Of a stretch of 5,627 nucleotides of DNA, positions 1-5,627 are shown piece after piece. The notes beneath the pieces are model-generated. The model saw only the letters and a program-made list of their open reading frames with translations. It was not told the origin of the DNA and searched no databases. Both the position numbers and the translations under genes were made by a program. The stretch comes from Gammaproteobacteria bacterium (lineage in GTDB: Bacteria > Pseudomonadota > Gammaproteobacteria > Steroidobacterales > SZUA-146), in contig QIGP01000391.1 of NCBI GenBank assembly GCA_003228965.1, forward strand, positions 1 through 5,627. The letters run 5' to 3'. The stretch's first letter is position 1; every line of letters begins with the position of its first letter.

Positions 1-221
1 AACCCTGTCACCTTTCCACCCCGGTAACTCGCAGAACAAGGATCAACACCGCCATCAATATCGAAAGCGTCACGAACAAGCTCAGGAATCAAAGAGGTTT
101 GACTACCGACGCTAAGGACCGATAATACGGGCACATCGGGAACTCCAGACGGCAAATTGTTAGCTAACGGCACATTGAAAATCTGACCAAAATTTAAAAT
201 GTCTACAAAATGTAAAACCAA
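1..221 (-). CDS. Possible 5' end of an unidentified gene, running off the left edge
   Basis: A minus-strand frame is open from base 260 (after an in-frame TGA at 263-261) to the left edge. The most plausible start is TTG at 221-219, because an AGGTGG Shine-Dalgarno-like sequence lies 4 nt upstream (226-231); no ATG is available. The visible 73 residues begin MVLHFVDILNFGQIF and later contain LIPELVRDAFDIDGGVDP. The composition is mixed hydrophobic, with a single Cys near residue 62, and looks more protein-like than the plus-strand readings, but I do not recognise a family and assign no function. Two plus-strand frames are also open over the first 110-120 bases, so the coding strand is not certain. 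It could be a real gene downstream of mutT, a decayed remnant, or chance. Confidence 0.3.
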   Translation of the reverse strand, partial: MVLHFVDILNFGQIFNVPLANNLPSGVPDVPVLSVLSVGSQTSLIPELVRDAFDIDGGVDPCSASYRGGKVTG

Positions 222-374
222 TTCGCCACCTAACTCACTTGAATAACTACCAAGACAGCATCAGGAGATTGACGAGCCCTTGGACTCGCGATGACGTCAG
301 TCTATTTGAGGATTGTCACGAAAAGAACACGGCGATGCATGACAAAACAGTCAGACGTCGTGCGACAAGTAAGT
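222..374. other. Spacer downstream of mutT, no gene recognised
   Basis: Between the mutT stop and the left-edge frame I see no gene; every frame on both strands is broken by stops. It contains the perfect 8-bp palindrome TGACGTCA at 292-299 and a second GACGTC at 354-359. A short inverted repeat CGAG/CTCG lies around 273-288. None is followed by a T-run on either strand, so there is no convincing terminator for mutT. Read on the minus strand, a 12-codon frame starting ATGCATCGC (complement of about 337-329) ends quickly and looks like chance. Confidence 0.5.
226..231 (-). promoter_or_regulatory. Candidate ribosome binding site for the left-edge frame
   Basis: AGGTGG on the minus strand lies 4 nt before a TTG codon at 221-219. 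It is the only start-like arrangement in this open frame. The spacing is slightly short and TTG is a rare start, so support is modest. Confidence 0.25.
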
Positions 375-773
375 CTACTCGTGTGTAGCTGCCAATGCCT
401 TAAGCACCGGAATATCGGCGGGTAGCAACGGCATGTCTATTAACTCGGCCAGTGAATTCCACGAAGTTAACTGATGTTCCTGTGCGAGCAGTTCGCCGTG
501 CCACGCGGTAACCTGCCAAACGTCCAGTTGAATATCGCGATCCGGATAGGAATGGGAGAGCTGAATAAGAGGACAACCTGCTTGCGCGTCAATGCCAAGC
601 TCTTCTTTTAGCTCACGGACCAAAGCGTACCAGGGCTCTTCGCCCGCCTCTACTTTGCCGCCCGGAAACTCCCAAAGCCCGGCCATATGCTTGCCAGGCT
701 GGCGCTGCTGTACGAAGTAGTACTCGCCGTCTTGCAGTACCGCCGCGACAACGTGAAGTCGCGACGGTTTCAC
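375..773 (-). CDS. mutT: MutT-type Nudix hydrolase (8-oxo-dGTP diphosphatase)
   Basis: This 132-residue protein is expected to hydrolyse 8-oxo-dGTP and 8-oxo-GTP to the monophosphate and pyrophosphate in the cytoplasm, which prevents A:C-type transversions caused by oxidised guanine. The Nudix box (G x5 E x7 RE xx EE x G) is complete at residues 39-61, with E45, R53, E54, E57 and E58 in place; the last glutamates bind the metal. The segment before it, LWEFPGGK (33-40), matches the E. coli MutT pattern LEFPGGK, and the length is close to the roughly 129 residues of that enzyme, so this is a stand-alone MutT and not the longer fusion with a thiamine-phosphate-synthase-like domain seen in pseudomonads. 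The start is GTG at 773-771, only 7 nt after the secA stop and without a clear Shine-Dalgarno sequence, which suggests translation coupled to secA. The family call is firm; the exact substrate is inferred from the context. Confidence 0.93.
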   Translation of the reverse strand: MKPSRLHVVAAVLQDGEYYFVQQRQPGKHMAGLWEFPGGKVEAGEEPWYALVRELKEELGIDAQAGCPLIQLSHSYPDRDIQLDVWQVTAWHGELLAQEHQLTSWNSLAELIDMPLLPADIPVLKALAATHE

Positions 774-780
774 GATCTGA

Positions 781-3474
781 CTAGCTCAGGCTACCGTGGC
801 ACTGCTTGTATTTTTTACCAGAACCACAAGGACACGGTTCGTTGCGGCCCACTTTACGGCCGTCACGAACAAACGGCTCTGCCGATTCGTCTGCTGGCCG
901 CCCCTGTCGTTGCGCGCCCACTTTGTCGTGACGCATTTTAATATTTTCTTTGCTCTGCTGCTCGCGACGACGCACTTCAACAGCTTCTGCGTCTTCAGGA
1001 CTTTGAATCTGTACGCGACACAGAATGCTGGTGATGTCGCGCTTGAAGCGATCGAGCATGTCGCCGAACATGGTGAAAGCTTCGCGCTTGTACTCTTGCT
1101 TGGGATTTTTCTGCGCATAGCCTCGCAAATGAATGCCCTGACGCAAATGGTCCATGGCCGCAAGATGTTCTTTCCAGTGGTTGTCGAGCTGCTGCAACAT
1201 GATAGCTTTTTCGAAACTACGCATAGCTTCAGCACCAATGCCGTCGACTTTTTCTTCGTAGTCCTTGTCCACGATGCCAACCACTTTCTCGGCCACGTCC
1301 GCCGATTTAACCTGCGAGTCTTCACTCAGCCATTCTTCGATTTTGAAGCGTGTACCGAATTCCTGGAACAGAACCTGATCAAGCGTGTCGGGCGACCACT
1401 GCATGTCGCCTGAACCTGCCGGCAAATACTCTTCAACAACAGCTGCAAGCACTTCTTCACGAATGCCGATAACAGCGTCGGACAAATCGTCTTCGCCCAT
1501 AATACCGTTGCGCTGCTCGTAAATAACCACGCGCTGCTCATTGGCAACGTCGTCGTATTCGAGCAAATTCTTACGCGCGTCGAAGTTATGCGCTTCAACT
1601 TTGCGCTGTGCTTTTTCAATTTGTCGGGAGAGCATTTTCGACTCAATGCCTTCGCCTTCCTGCATGCCCACGCGACCAAGTAGCGCTTTATTACGCTCCG
1701 GATCGCCAAATATTCTCATTAAATTGTCTTCCATTGAAAGGAAGAAGCGCGACGACCCAGGATCGCCCTGACGTCCTGAACGACCGCGCAACTGATTGTC
1801 GATGCGGCGAGATTCGTGACGTTCGGTGCCAACAATGTGGAGCCCACCAGTTTCAAGTACAAACTCGTGTCGCTCTTGCCACTCTTCCTGAGCTTTTTGC
1901 ATTTCGCTCTCGGACAGGTCTTCCTCTTCAAACGTTTTGCGTCCGCCCAATACAATATCGGTTCCGCGACCGGCCATGTTGGTGGCAATGGTTACAGAGC
2001 CTGCACGGCCCGCGTTAGCCACAATTTCGGCCTCGCGCGTGTGCTGTTTGGCGTTGAGTACTTCGTGTTTGATTTTCGCTTGCTTAAGCAATTTTGCCAG
2101 CAGCTCTGAAGTCTCGATGGACGTCGTACCGACCAGTACAGGTTGCTGGCGTTCCATGCAGTCTTTAATGTCGTCTTTAATCGCGTCGAATTTGTCTTTC
2201 TGAGTAAGATAAACAAGGTCGGGCATATCGTTACGAGCCATCGGCTTATGCGTAGGTAACACCACTACTTCGAGCCCGTAAATTTGTTGGAACTCGTAAG
2301 CTTCGGTGTCGGCTGTACCGGTCATACCGGCAAGCTTGTCGTAGAGACGAAAATAATTCTGAAAGGTAATAGATGCGTACGTTTGGCTTTCCTGCTTGAT
2401 CGGCACCAACTCTTTGGCTTCGATCGCCTGGTGCAAACCGTCGGACCAGCGACGTCCCGGCATGGTGCGCCCCGTGAATTCGTCAACAATAACAATTTCG
2501 CCGTCGTCCACAATGTAGTCGACGTCTTTTTTGTAAATGGCGTGTGCACGCAAACCCGCCGTTAGGTAGTGCATCAAACTGATGTTGGCGGCGCTATACA
2601 AACTTTCGCCTTCAGCGAGCAAACCAGTAGAGGTCAGTAAACGTTCGGCCTGCTCCTGGCCTTCTTCCGTGAGTAGCACGTTCTTGCCTTTCTCGTCAAG
2701 ACTGTAGTCGCCAGGACCGTCTTCTTCCTTCTGCAAAAAGAGCTTCGGAATAATCTGGTTAATCTTGCCGTACATTTCGGGACTGTCTTCAGAAGGACCC
2801 GAGATAATGAGCGGTGTACGAGCTTCATCGATGAGAATGGAGTCGACCTCGTCAACCACGGCCAGGTTAAGTTCGCGTTGAACTTTCTCTTCCAGGCTGT
2901 GGGCAAGATTGTCACGCAAATAGTCAAAGCCGAATTCGTTGTTCGTGCCATAGGTAATATCGGCACGGTAGGCAGCGCGTTTTTCGGCCGCCGGCTGGTT
3001 CGTAAAAATCACACCAACACTCATGCCAAGAAATTCGAAAATGGGTTTCATCCATTCGGAGTCACGTTTGGCCAGGTATTCGTTAACGGTAATCAAGTGC
3101 ACGCCAAGACCGGTCAACGCATTAAGATACGCGGGCAAAGTTGCAACCAGGGTTTTACCTTCACCGGTACGCATTTCGGCGATCTGGTTATTGTTGAGCG
3201 TGGCTCCACCAATAAGCTGCACGTCAAAGTGGCGCATGCCAAGAGTCCGCACTGAGGCTTCCCTGACGGCTGCGAAGGCTTCGCTCATGACTGCTTCAAG
3301 AGTTTCACCTTCTTCAACACGAGCCCTTAAGTCAGCTGTGACTTGTTTAAGCTCATCATCGGATTTTGCTGTGTAATCGGCTTCAAGTTCGTTCGTCGAT
3401 TTAACGACTTTATTGTAGGACTTGATAGTTCTTTGATTTTGACTACCAAAGATTTTTGTCAGGAAATTGGCCAC
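781..3474 (-). CDS. secA: Preprotein translocase ATPase SecA
   Basis: SecA is the motor ATPase that pushes unfolded preproteins through SecYEG, cycling between cytosol and inner membrane. The 897 residues match the family length (901 in E. coli) and all parts are present. Walker A GEGKT lies at 104-108 and Walker B DEVD at 208-211 in nucleotide-binding domain 1, with the preprotein cross-linking domain following at about 220-370. The second motor domain contains [10 protein letters not shown] (498-507) and the arginine-finger motif [11 protein letters not shown] (561-571). The helical scaffold and two-helix finger (IRA1) include [10 protein letters not shown] (762-771). The C-terminal SEC-C zinc site is intact: C881, C883, C892 and H893; it binds SecB and phospholipid. 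The start is GTG at 3474-3472, the only candidate, since an in-frame TAG lies at 3492-3490; AAGGA sits 7 nt upstream. mutT follows after 7 nt. In E. coli secA is controlled by SecM; no secM is visible here. Confidence 0.99.
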   Translation of the reverse strand: MANFLTKIFGSQNQRTIKSYNKVVKSTNELEADYTAKSDDELKQVTADLRARVEEGETLEAVMSEAFAAVREASVRTLGMRHFDVQLIGGATLNNNQIAEMRTGEGKTLVATLPAYLNALTGLGVHLITVNEYLAKRDSEWMKPIFEFLGMSVGVIFTNQPAAEKRAAYRADITYGTNNEFGFDYLRDNLAHSLEEKVQRELNLAVVDEVDSILIDEARTPLIISGPSEDSPEMYGKINQIIPKLFLQKEEDGPGDYSLDEKGKNVLLTEEGQEQAERLLTSTGLLAEGESLYSAANISLMHYLTAGLRAHAIYKKDVDYIVDDGEIVIVDEFTGRTMPGRRWSDGLHQAIEAKELVPIKQESQTYASITFQNYFRLYDKLAGMTGTADTEAYEFQQIYGLEVVVLPTHKPMARNDMPDLVYLTQKDKFDAIKDDIKDCMERQQPVLVGTTSIETSELLAKLLKQAKIKHEVLNAKQHTREAEIVANAGRAGSVTIATNMAGRGTDIVLGGRKTFEEEDLSESEMQKAQEEWQERHEFVLETGGLHIVGTERHESRRIDNQLRGRSGRQGDPGSSRFFLSMEDNLMRIFGDPERNKALLGRVGMQEGEGIESKMLSRQIEKAQRKVEAHNFDARKNLLEYDDVANEQRVVIYEQRNGIMGEDDLSDAVIGIREEVLAAVVEEYLPAGSGDMQWSPDTLDQVLFQEFGTRFKIEEWLSEDSQVKSADVAEKVVGIVDKDYEEKVDGIGAEAMRSFEKAIMLQQLDNHWKEHLAAMDHLRQGIHLRGYAQKNPKQEYKREAFTMFGDMLDRFKRDITSILCRVQIQSPEDAEAVEVRRREQQSKENIKMRHDKVGAQRQGRPADESAEPFVRDGRKVGRNEPCPCGSGKKYKQCHGSLS

Positions 3475-3665
3475 GCTGAGATCCTTAAGCTATGCCGCGC
3501 TACATTGGGCAAAAGACATACATGGGAGCGCGGGTCGAGATTTTCAAGAGTGCTGAATGGACACACGCACGGCTTCACCCCCGAAACAGGAGGCCGCCGC
3601 CCATTGCGGTCACAACAAGCAGATAAAGGTCGGAATTGTATCAGTGTCGCGGCTGCGAAGCAGGG
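3475..3665 (-). other. Leader region of secA (M23-secA spacer)
   Basis: These 191 nt separate the M23 stop from the secA start on the same strand. There is no secM-like gene with a signal peptide. A small hairpin CTGC-TTC-GCAG (3653-3663) follows the M23 stop by 2 nt but has no T-run, so read-through from the M23 gene into secA is plausible. A TACAAT hexamer (3640-3635) resembles a -10 box but has no good -35 partner. The middle is G-rich, with GGGCGGCGGCC and GGGGG blocks, and could fold. A 39-codon frame (GTG at 3578 to TGA ending at 3459) overlaps the secA start in another frame; it is discussed as a finding. Confidence 0.5.
3482..3486 (-). promoter_or_regulatory. secA ribosome binding site
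   Basis: AAGGA on the minus strand ends 7 nt before the GTG at 3474-3472. Together with the in-frame TAG at 3492-3490, it fixes the secA start at this GTG. Confidence 0.8.
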
Positions 3666-4601
3666 TTATTCAGCCTGCGCTTTGATGAATTTAACAGGAT
3701 CTGTGGAGCGGCCGTTGCGCAGCACCTCAAAGTGTAAATTAGGCCCTGTCGCGCGACCGGTAGAACCCATCAGGGCTATTTTTTGCCCTTTTTCAACCTT
3801 TTCGCCGAGTTCGACAAGGTTTTCCTGATTGTGAGCGTAGCGGGTGCGGTAGCCGTTGCCATGATTAATTTCAACCATGTTGCCGTAGCCGTAACGATCG
3901 GCAGACCAACTCACAACGCCCGTGCCAACCGAAGTAATTTCTGCACCAGCGCGACCTGCAAAATCAACGCCTGTGTGGCGCGCGCGGCTGCCGGTAAACG
4001 GGTCTCGGCGAGTCCCGTAAAACGAGCTTATCCAGCCTGCTTTAACGGGCCGGCCAGCCGGATGGGTTTCGGCTTCAAGATGTTTGGTGAGCATGAGGCT
4101 TTCAAGCACGCTTAGCTGCTTGTCACGATCGGCGATCAGGTGTGACAGGTCGTCAAGACCAGTCAGAAAATCTTCATTGTTTATAAGTTCGCGATCCAGC
4201 GGCATTTCGGGACCGCCACGAGGCGGTGCCTTGGTGAAATCGAATTCGCCTTCATCCAGGTCGGCAATTTGAGTCAGTCGTTGGCCTAGCGCGTCGAGTC
4301 GAATAACGTGGGCCTGTATTTGGCCAATACGTACAGACAATGCCTGCAAATTTTCCTGCGCTTCAGCACGTGCAGCTTCAAGCTCACGATGCTTGGCCGC
4401 TAGCTCGGAATTCATTTGCGCAACCTGAACGTCGGGTTCAACTTGATGTTTAGCGGCGGACAGCAGAAAACCGGACATGAATAAGCCCGCGGTAACAAAG
4501 GCTACCGATGCCATCAAACCGACCATCATTCTGGGTTGCGACAAGTCGTACTGGCTTGATGCACCGTTACGTCGTCGCGTAAACAAAATTACATTCATCA
4601 T
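3666..4601 (-). CDS. Membrane-anchored M23 (LytM-type) peptidase-domain protein
   Basis: The 311-residue protein has a basic N-terminus (RRRNG, 9-13), one hydrophobic anchor (about 25-49), a likely coiled coil (about 58-112), a linker, and a C-terminal M23 domain (about 187-306). The domain should face the periplasm, where relatives cut peptidoglycan cross-links or activate amidases during growth and division. The family motifs are SSFYGTRRDPFTG (192-204) and HTGVD with zinc ligands H209 and D213. H257 in the YAH motif and H290 in NLHFEV also fit. The first His of the usual HxH motif is Asn here (N288), so activity may be altered. The start is ATG at 4601 or the adjacent ATG at 4598; no strong Shine-Dalgarno sequence is visible. 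It lies upstream of secA on the same strand, the usual position in pseudomonad-like genomes, and is divergent from dciA. The role is inferred from the family. Confidence 0.92.
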   Translation of the reverse strand: MMNVILFTRRRNGASSQYDLSQPRMMVGLMASVAFVTAGLFMSGFLLSAAKHQVEPDVQVAQMNSELAAKHRELEAARAEAQENLQALSVRIGQIQAHVIRLDALGQRLTQIADLDEGEFDFTKAPPRGGPEMPLDRELINNEDFLTGLDDLSHLIADRDKQLSVLESLMLTKHLEAETHPAGRPVKAGWISSFYGTRRDPFTGSRARHTGVDFAGRAGAEITSVGTGVVSWSADRYGYGNMVEINHGNGYRTRYAHNQENLVELGEKVEKGQKIALMGSTGRATGPNLHFEVLRNGRSTDPVKFIKAQAE

Positions 4602-4624
4602 TATTTCTGTTGCTAGCCCCGTGT

Positions 4625-4629
4625 TAAGG
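4625..4629 (+). promoter_or_regulatory. dciA ribosome binding site
   Basis: TAAGG ends 7 nt before the ATG at 4637, a normal spacing that supports this start. It lies inside the 35-nt gap between the divergent dciA and M23 start codons. Confidence 0.7.
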
Positions 4630-4636
4630 TCCGTTC

Positions 4637-4957
4637 ATGTCGGCAAAAAGACCTAAGTCTATTCAATCTTTGCTCTTCGGGCAAAACCCGGAGCTCAGCG
4701 CGCTTGTGGAACAAGCTGAAGTCCACGTCGCTTTACGCGACCAGGTGGCCAACCAGCTTGACGAACCCATGCGAAGTCACGTCGTCGCCGCCAATCTTGA
4801 AGGCGGTACTTTAACCGTGCTGTGTGATTCCGCTCCGTGGGCCACCAGAATTAGATTTTACGCGCAAACCCTGCTGCAAAACCTGGCCGCAGATCACAAT
4901 TTGGAGGCAAGCTCCTTGATTGTTAAAGTTCGGCCCCATTTCAGGCCCGAGAAGTGA
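4637..4957 (+). CDS. dciA: DUF721 / DciA-like protein, replicative helicase loading factor
   Basis: The small protein (106 residues) fits the DUF721 family. The hallmark is a strand followed by SAPWATRIRF (65-74), with invariant-type W68, and then an amphipathic helix (about 75-85) and a final strand ending VKVRP (96-100). DciA is the ancestral bacterial partner of DnaB; it helps place the helicase on DNA, and lineages with phage-derived DnaC, such as E. coli, lack it. That supports a non-enteric host. The protein is at the short end compared with the 157-residue Vibrio cholerae form, as it lacks most of a C-terminal extension. The start is set by TAAGG 7 nt upstream. It is divergent from the M23 gene and convergent with lpxC, a placement common in pseudomonad-like genomes. 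The family call is strong; the loader role is inferred from studied members. Confidence 0.85.
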   Translation: MSAKRPKSIQSLLFGQNPELSALVEQAEVHVALRDQVANQLDEPMRSHVVAANLEGGTLTVLCDSAPWATRIRFYAQTLLQNLAADHNLEASSLIVKVRPHFRPEK

Positions 4958-5033
4958 TCTGAGCGAACTTCTTGCTTGTACCCTGCTTTTTAAGTCCGGG
5001 ATGTACCCACATTCCCCGACTACCCTCAGCATT

Positions 5034-5048
5034 CTACATAAAATGTAG
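5034..5048. repeat. Perfect short inverted repeat CTACAT-AAA-ATGTAG
   Basis: A 6-bp perfect stem with a 3-nt AAA loop lies in the dciA-lpxC spacer. It is AT-rich with no T-run. It may form a minor hairpin or be a chance or protein-binding palindrome. Confidence 0.4.
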
Positions 5049-5079
5049 CTCCAAGGGCATAGGCCAACGGCAACTATTT

Positions 5080-5099
5080 CGCGACCTGTTCACGTCGCG
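5080..5099. terminator. Weak candidate terminator hairpin between dciA and lpxC
   Basis: CGCGAC and GTCGCG form a 6-bp GC-rich stem with an 8-nt loop. On the plus strand a TTTTGTT stretch follows about 11 nt later, too far for a classical intrinsic terminator. On the minus strand no T-run follows. It is the most GC-rich stem between the two converging genes, hence a weak candidate only. Confidence 0.25.
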
Positions 5100-5148
5100 G
5101 TAAGTGCCTGTTTTGTTAATAGCTTTTATTAATGCAGCGCCGCCAGGA

Positions 5149-5627
5149 TTAGGCTGGCGCTACGGTGCCCACAAACGAAATAGGCGCTTCAGCTACGTCG
5201 TCGAAGGTGACTTCTTCCCACGCACCCTGCGTAGCTGTCAATGTACGCAACAACGTATTGTTAAGTTCATGGCCAGATTTATGTCCTCTAAAGGCACCAA
5301 TCAGGCTGTGGCCCAGCAAATACAGGTCGCCAATGGCGTCCAGAATCTTGTGCTTAACAAACTCGTCTTCGTAGCGCAGACCGTCTTCGTTCAAAATCCG
5401 GTAGTCATCAAGAACAATTGCGTTGTCGAGCGTGCCGCCAAGCGTCAGGTTCTTACTGCGCAGGGCCTCAATGTCACGCATAAAACCAAACGTGCGGGCA
5501 CGGCTGACTTCACGCAGGAACGAGGTTGTCGAAAAGTCGATGGAAGCAGACTGGCTGTGCTTTTTAAAAATCGGGTGATCGAATTCGATAGAAAAGTCGA
5601 CCTTAAAGCCGTTAAATGGGACGAATT
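5149..5627 (-). CDS. lpxC: UDP-3-O-acyl-N-acetylglucosamine deacetylase LpxC (C-terminal half, partial)
   Basis: LpxC is the zinc deacetylase that performs the committed step of lipid A synthesis in the cytoplasm. Only the last 158 codons are in the window; the 5' half lies past the right edge, given the roughly 305-residue family length. The visible part starts inside domain II with [11 protein letters not shown] and contains [13 protein letters not shown] and [18 protein letters not shown]. In that last motif the His and Asp four residues later correspond to E. coli zinc ligands H238 and D242. [10 protein letters not shown] follows, whose second His corresponds to catalytic H265. All match E. 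coli LpxC closely. The stop is TAA at 5151-5149. The C-terminal tail ends FVGTVAPA, where E. coli ends with the FtsH-recognised AVLA. The gene is convergent with dciA; ftsZ would be expected further upstream, outside the window. Confidence 0.98.
   Translation of the reverse strand, partial: FVPFNGFKVDFSIEFDHPIFKKHSQSASIDFSTTSFLREVSRARTFGFMRDIEALRSKNLTLGGTLDNAIVLDDYRILNEDGLRYEDEFVKHKILDAIGDLYLLGHSLIGAFRGHKSGHELNNTLLRTLTATQGAWEEVTFDDVAEAPISFVGTVAPA

Larger units (their letters stand above)
4958..5148. other. Convergent spacer between dciA and lpxC
   Basis: These 191 nt hold no gene. Several inverted repeats are visible: GTCCGGG/CCCCGAC with one C-C mismatch (4994-5020), CTACAT/ATGTAG (5034-5048), CGCGAC/GTCGCG (5080-5099) and TTAATA/TATTAA (5116-5132). 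A further one, CGCCAG/CTGGCG, overlaps the lpxC stop codon around 5140-5159. None is followed at once by a clean T-run on the strand that would need it, so the ends of the dciA and lpxC transcripts cannot be assigned with confidence. Confidence 0.55.

Noticed and set aside
2..124. Two plus-strand frames open from the left edge, ending at 115 and 124
   Set aside because: They are short and at the edge, with no recognisable motif. Either could be the tail of a gene converging on mutT, but neither can be supported over the longer minus-strand frame.
292..299. TGACGTCA palindrome as an operator
   Set aside because: It is a single 8-bp palindrome with no adjacent promoter or regulator gene; such sites arise by chance.
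796..1413. 205-residue open frame on the plus strand, antisense to the secA 3' end
   Set aside because: It lies wholly within secA, has no domain I recognise, and shows the Phe/His/Thr-rich composition typical of the reverse of a coding frame.
3635..3640. TACAAT hexamer on the minus strand as a secA promoter -10 box
   Set aside because: No TTGACA-like hexamer is found 16-18 nt upstream; the best candidates match at two positions.
3653..3663. CTGC-TTC-GCAG hairpin after the M23 gene as a terminator
   Set aside because: The stem is only 4 bp and no T-run follows.
3343..3828. 161-residue plus-strand frame across the secA leader
   Set aside because: It overlaps the secA start and the M23 end, has no good ribosome binding site, and matches no family; the two genes on the other strand are certain.
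4556..4585. TTGATG and TAAACA as a dciA promoter
   Set aside because: The -10 match is weak and the spacing is 18 nt; it is not distinguishable from chance.
1..5627. Mobile element, CRISPR array, tRNA or defence system
   Set aside because: No long direct or inverted repeats, transposase motifs, spaced repeats or cloverleaf-like sequence were seen; the window is almost filled by core genes in a familiar order.

Overview
The window is a stretch of ordinary chromosomal core genes from a proteobacterium, almost certainly a gammaproteobacterium outside the enteric group. Read along the minus strand, the order is lpxC (3' half only), an M23 peptidase-fold membrane protein, secA and mutT. A small DUF721/DciA gene sits on the plus strand between lpxC and the M23 gene. 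This is the familiar end of the division and envelope (mra/dcw-lpxC-secA) neighbourhood. In enterics the position before secA is held by secM, and DciA is replaced by DnaC. Having dciA and an M23 gene here instead points to a Pseudomonas-, Cellvibrio- or Alteromonas-like lineage. The species cannot be named from the sequence alone.

Layout: bases 1-374 hold no recognisable gene. An unidentified minus-strand reading frame runs off the left edge (from about base 221), and the rest looks like spacer downstream of mutT. Bases 375-773 are mutT and 781-3474 are secA; both start with GTG and are separated by only 7 nt, so they form one operon. Bases 3475-3665 are a 191-nt secA leader. Bases 3666-4601 are the M23 gene, on the same strand as secA. 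Bases 4637-4957 are dciA, divergent from the M23 gene with only 35 nt between the two start codons. Bases 4958-5148 are a 191-nt convergent spacer with several small hairpins. Bases 5149-5627 are the C-terminal 158 codons of lpxC, which continues past the right edge.

The genes serve growth of the cell and its envelope. LpxC commits precursors to lipid A, SecA drives export through SecYEG, the M23 protein is an inner-membrane-anchored periplasmic protein of the LytM type, DciA helps load the replicative helicase, and MutT cleans oxidised guanine nucleotides from the pool. All complete genes look intact.

I found no mobile element, CRISPR array, RNA gene or defence system, and nothing that amounts to a new system. 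The points most worth a second look are a His-to-Asn change at the catalytic HxH motif of the M23 protein, a 39-codon frame in the secA leader that overlaps the secA start, the unidentified left-edge frame, and the very tight dciA/M23 divergent junction.
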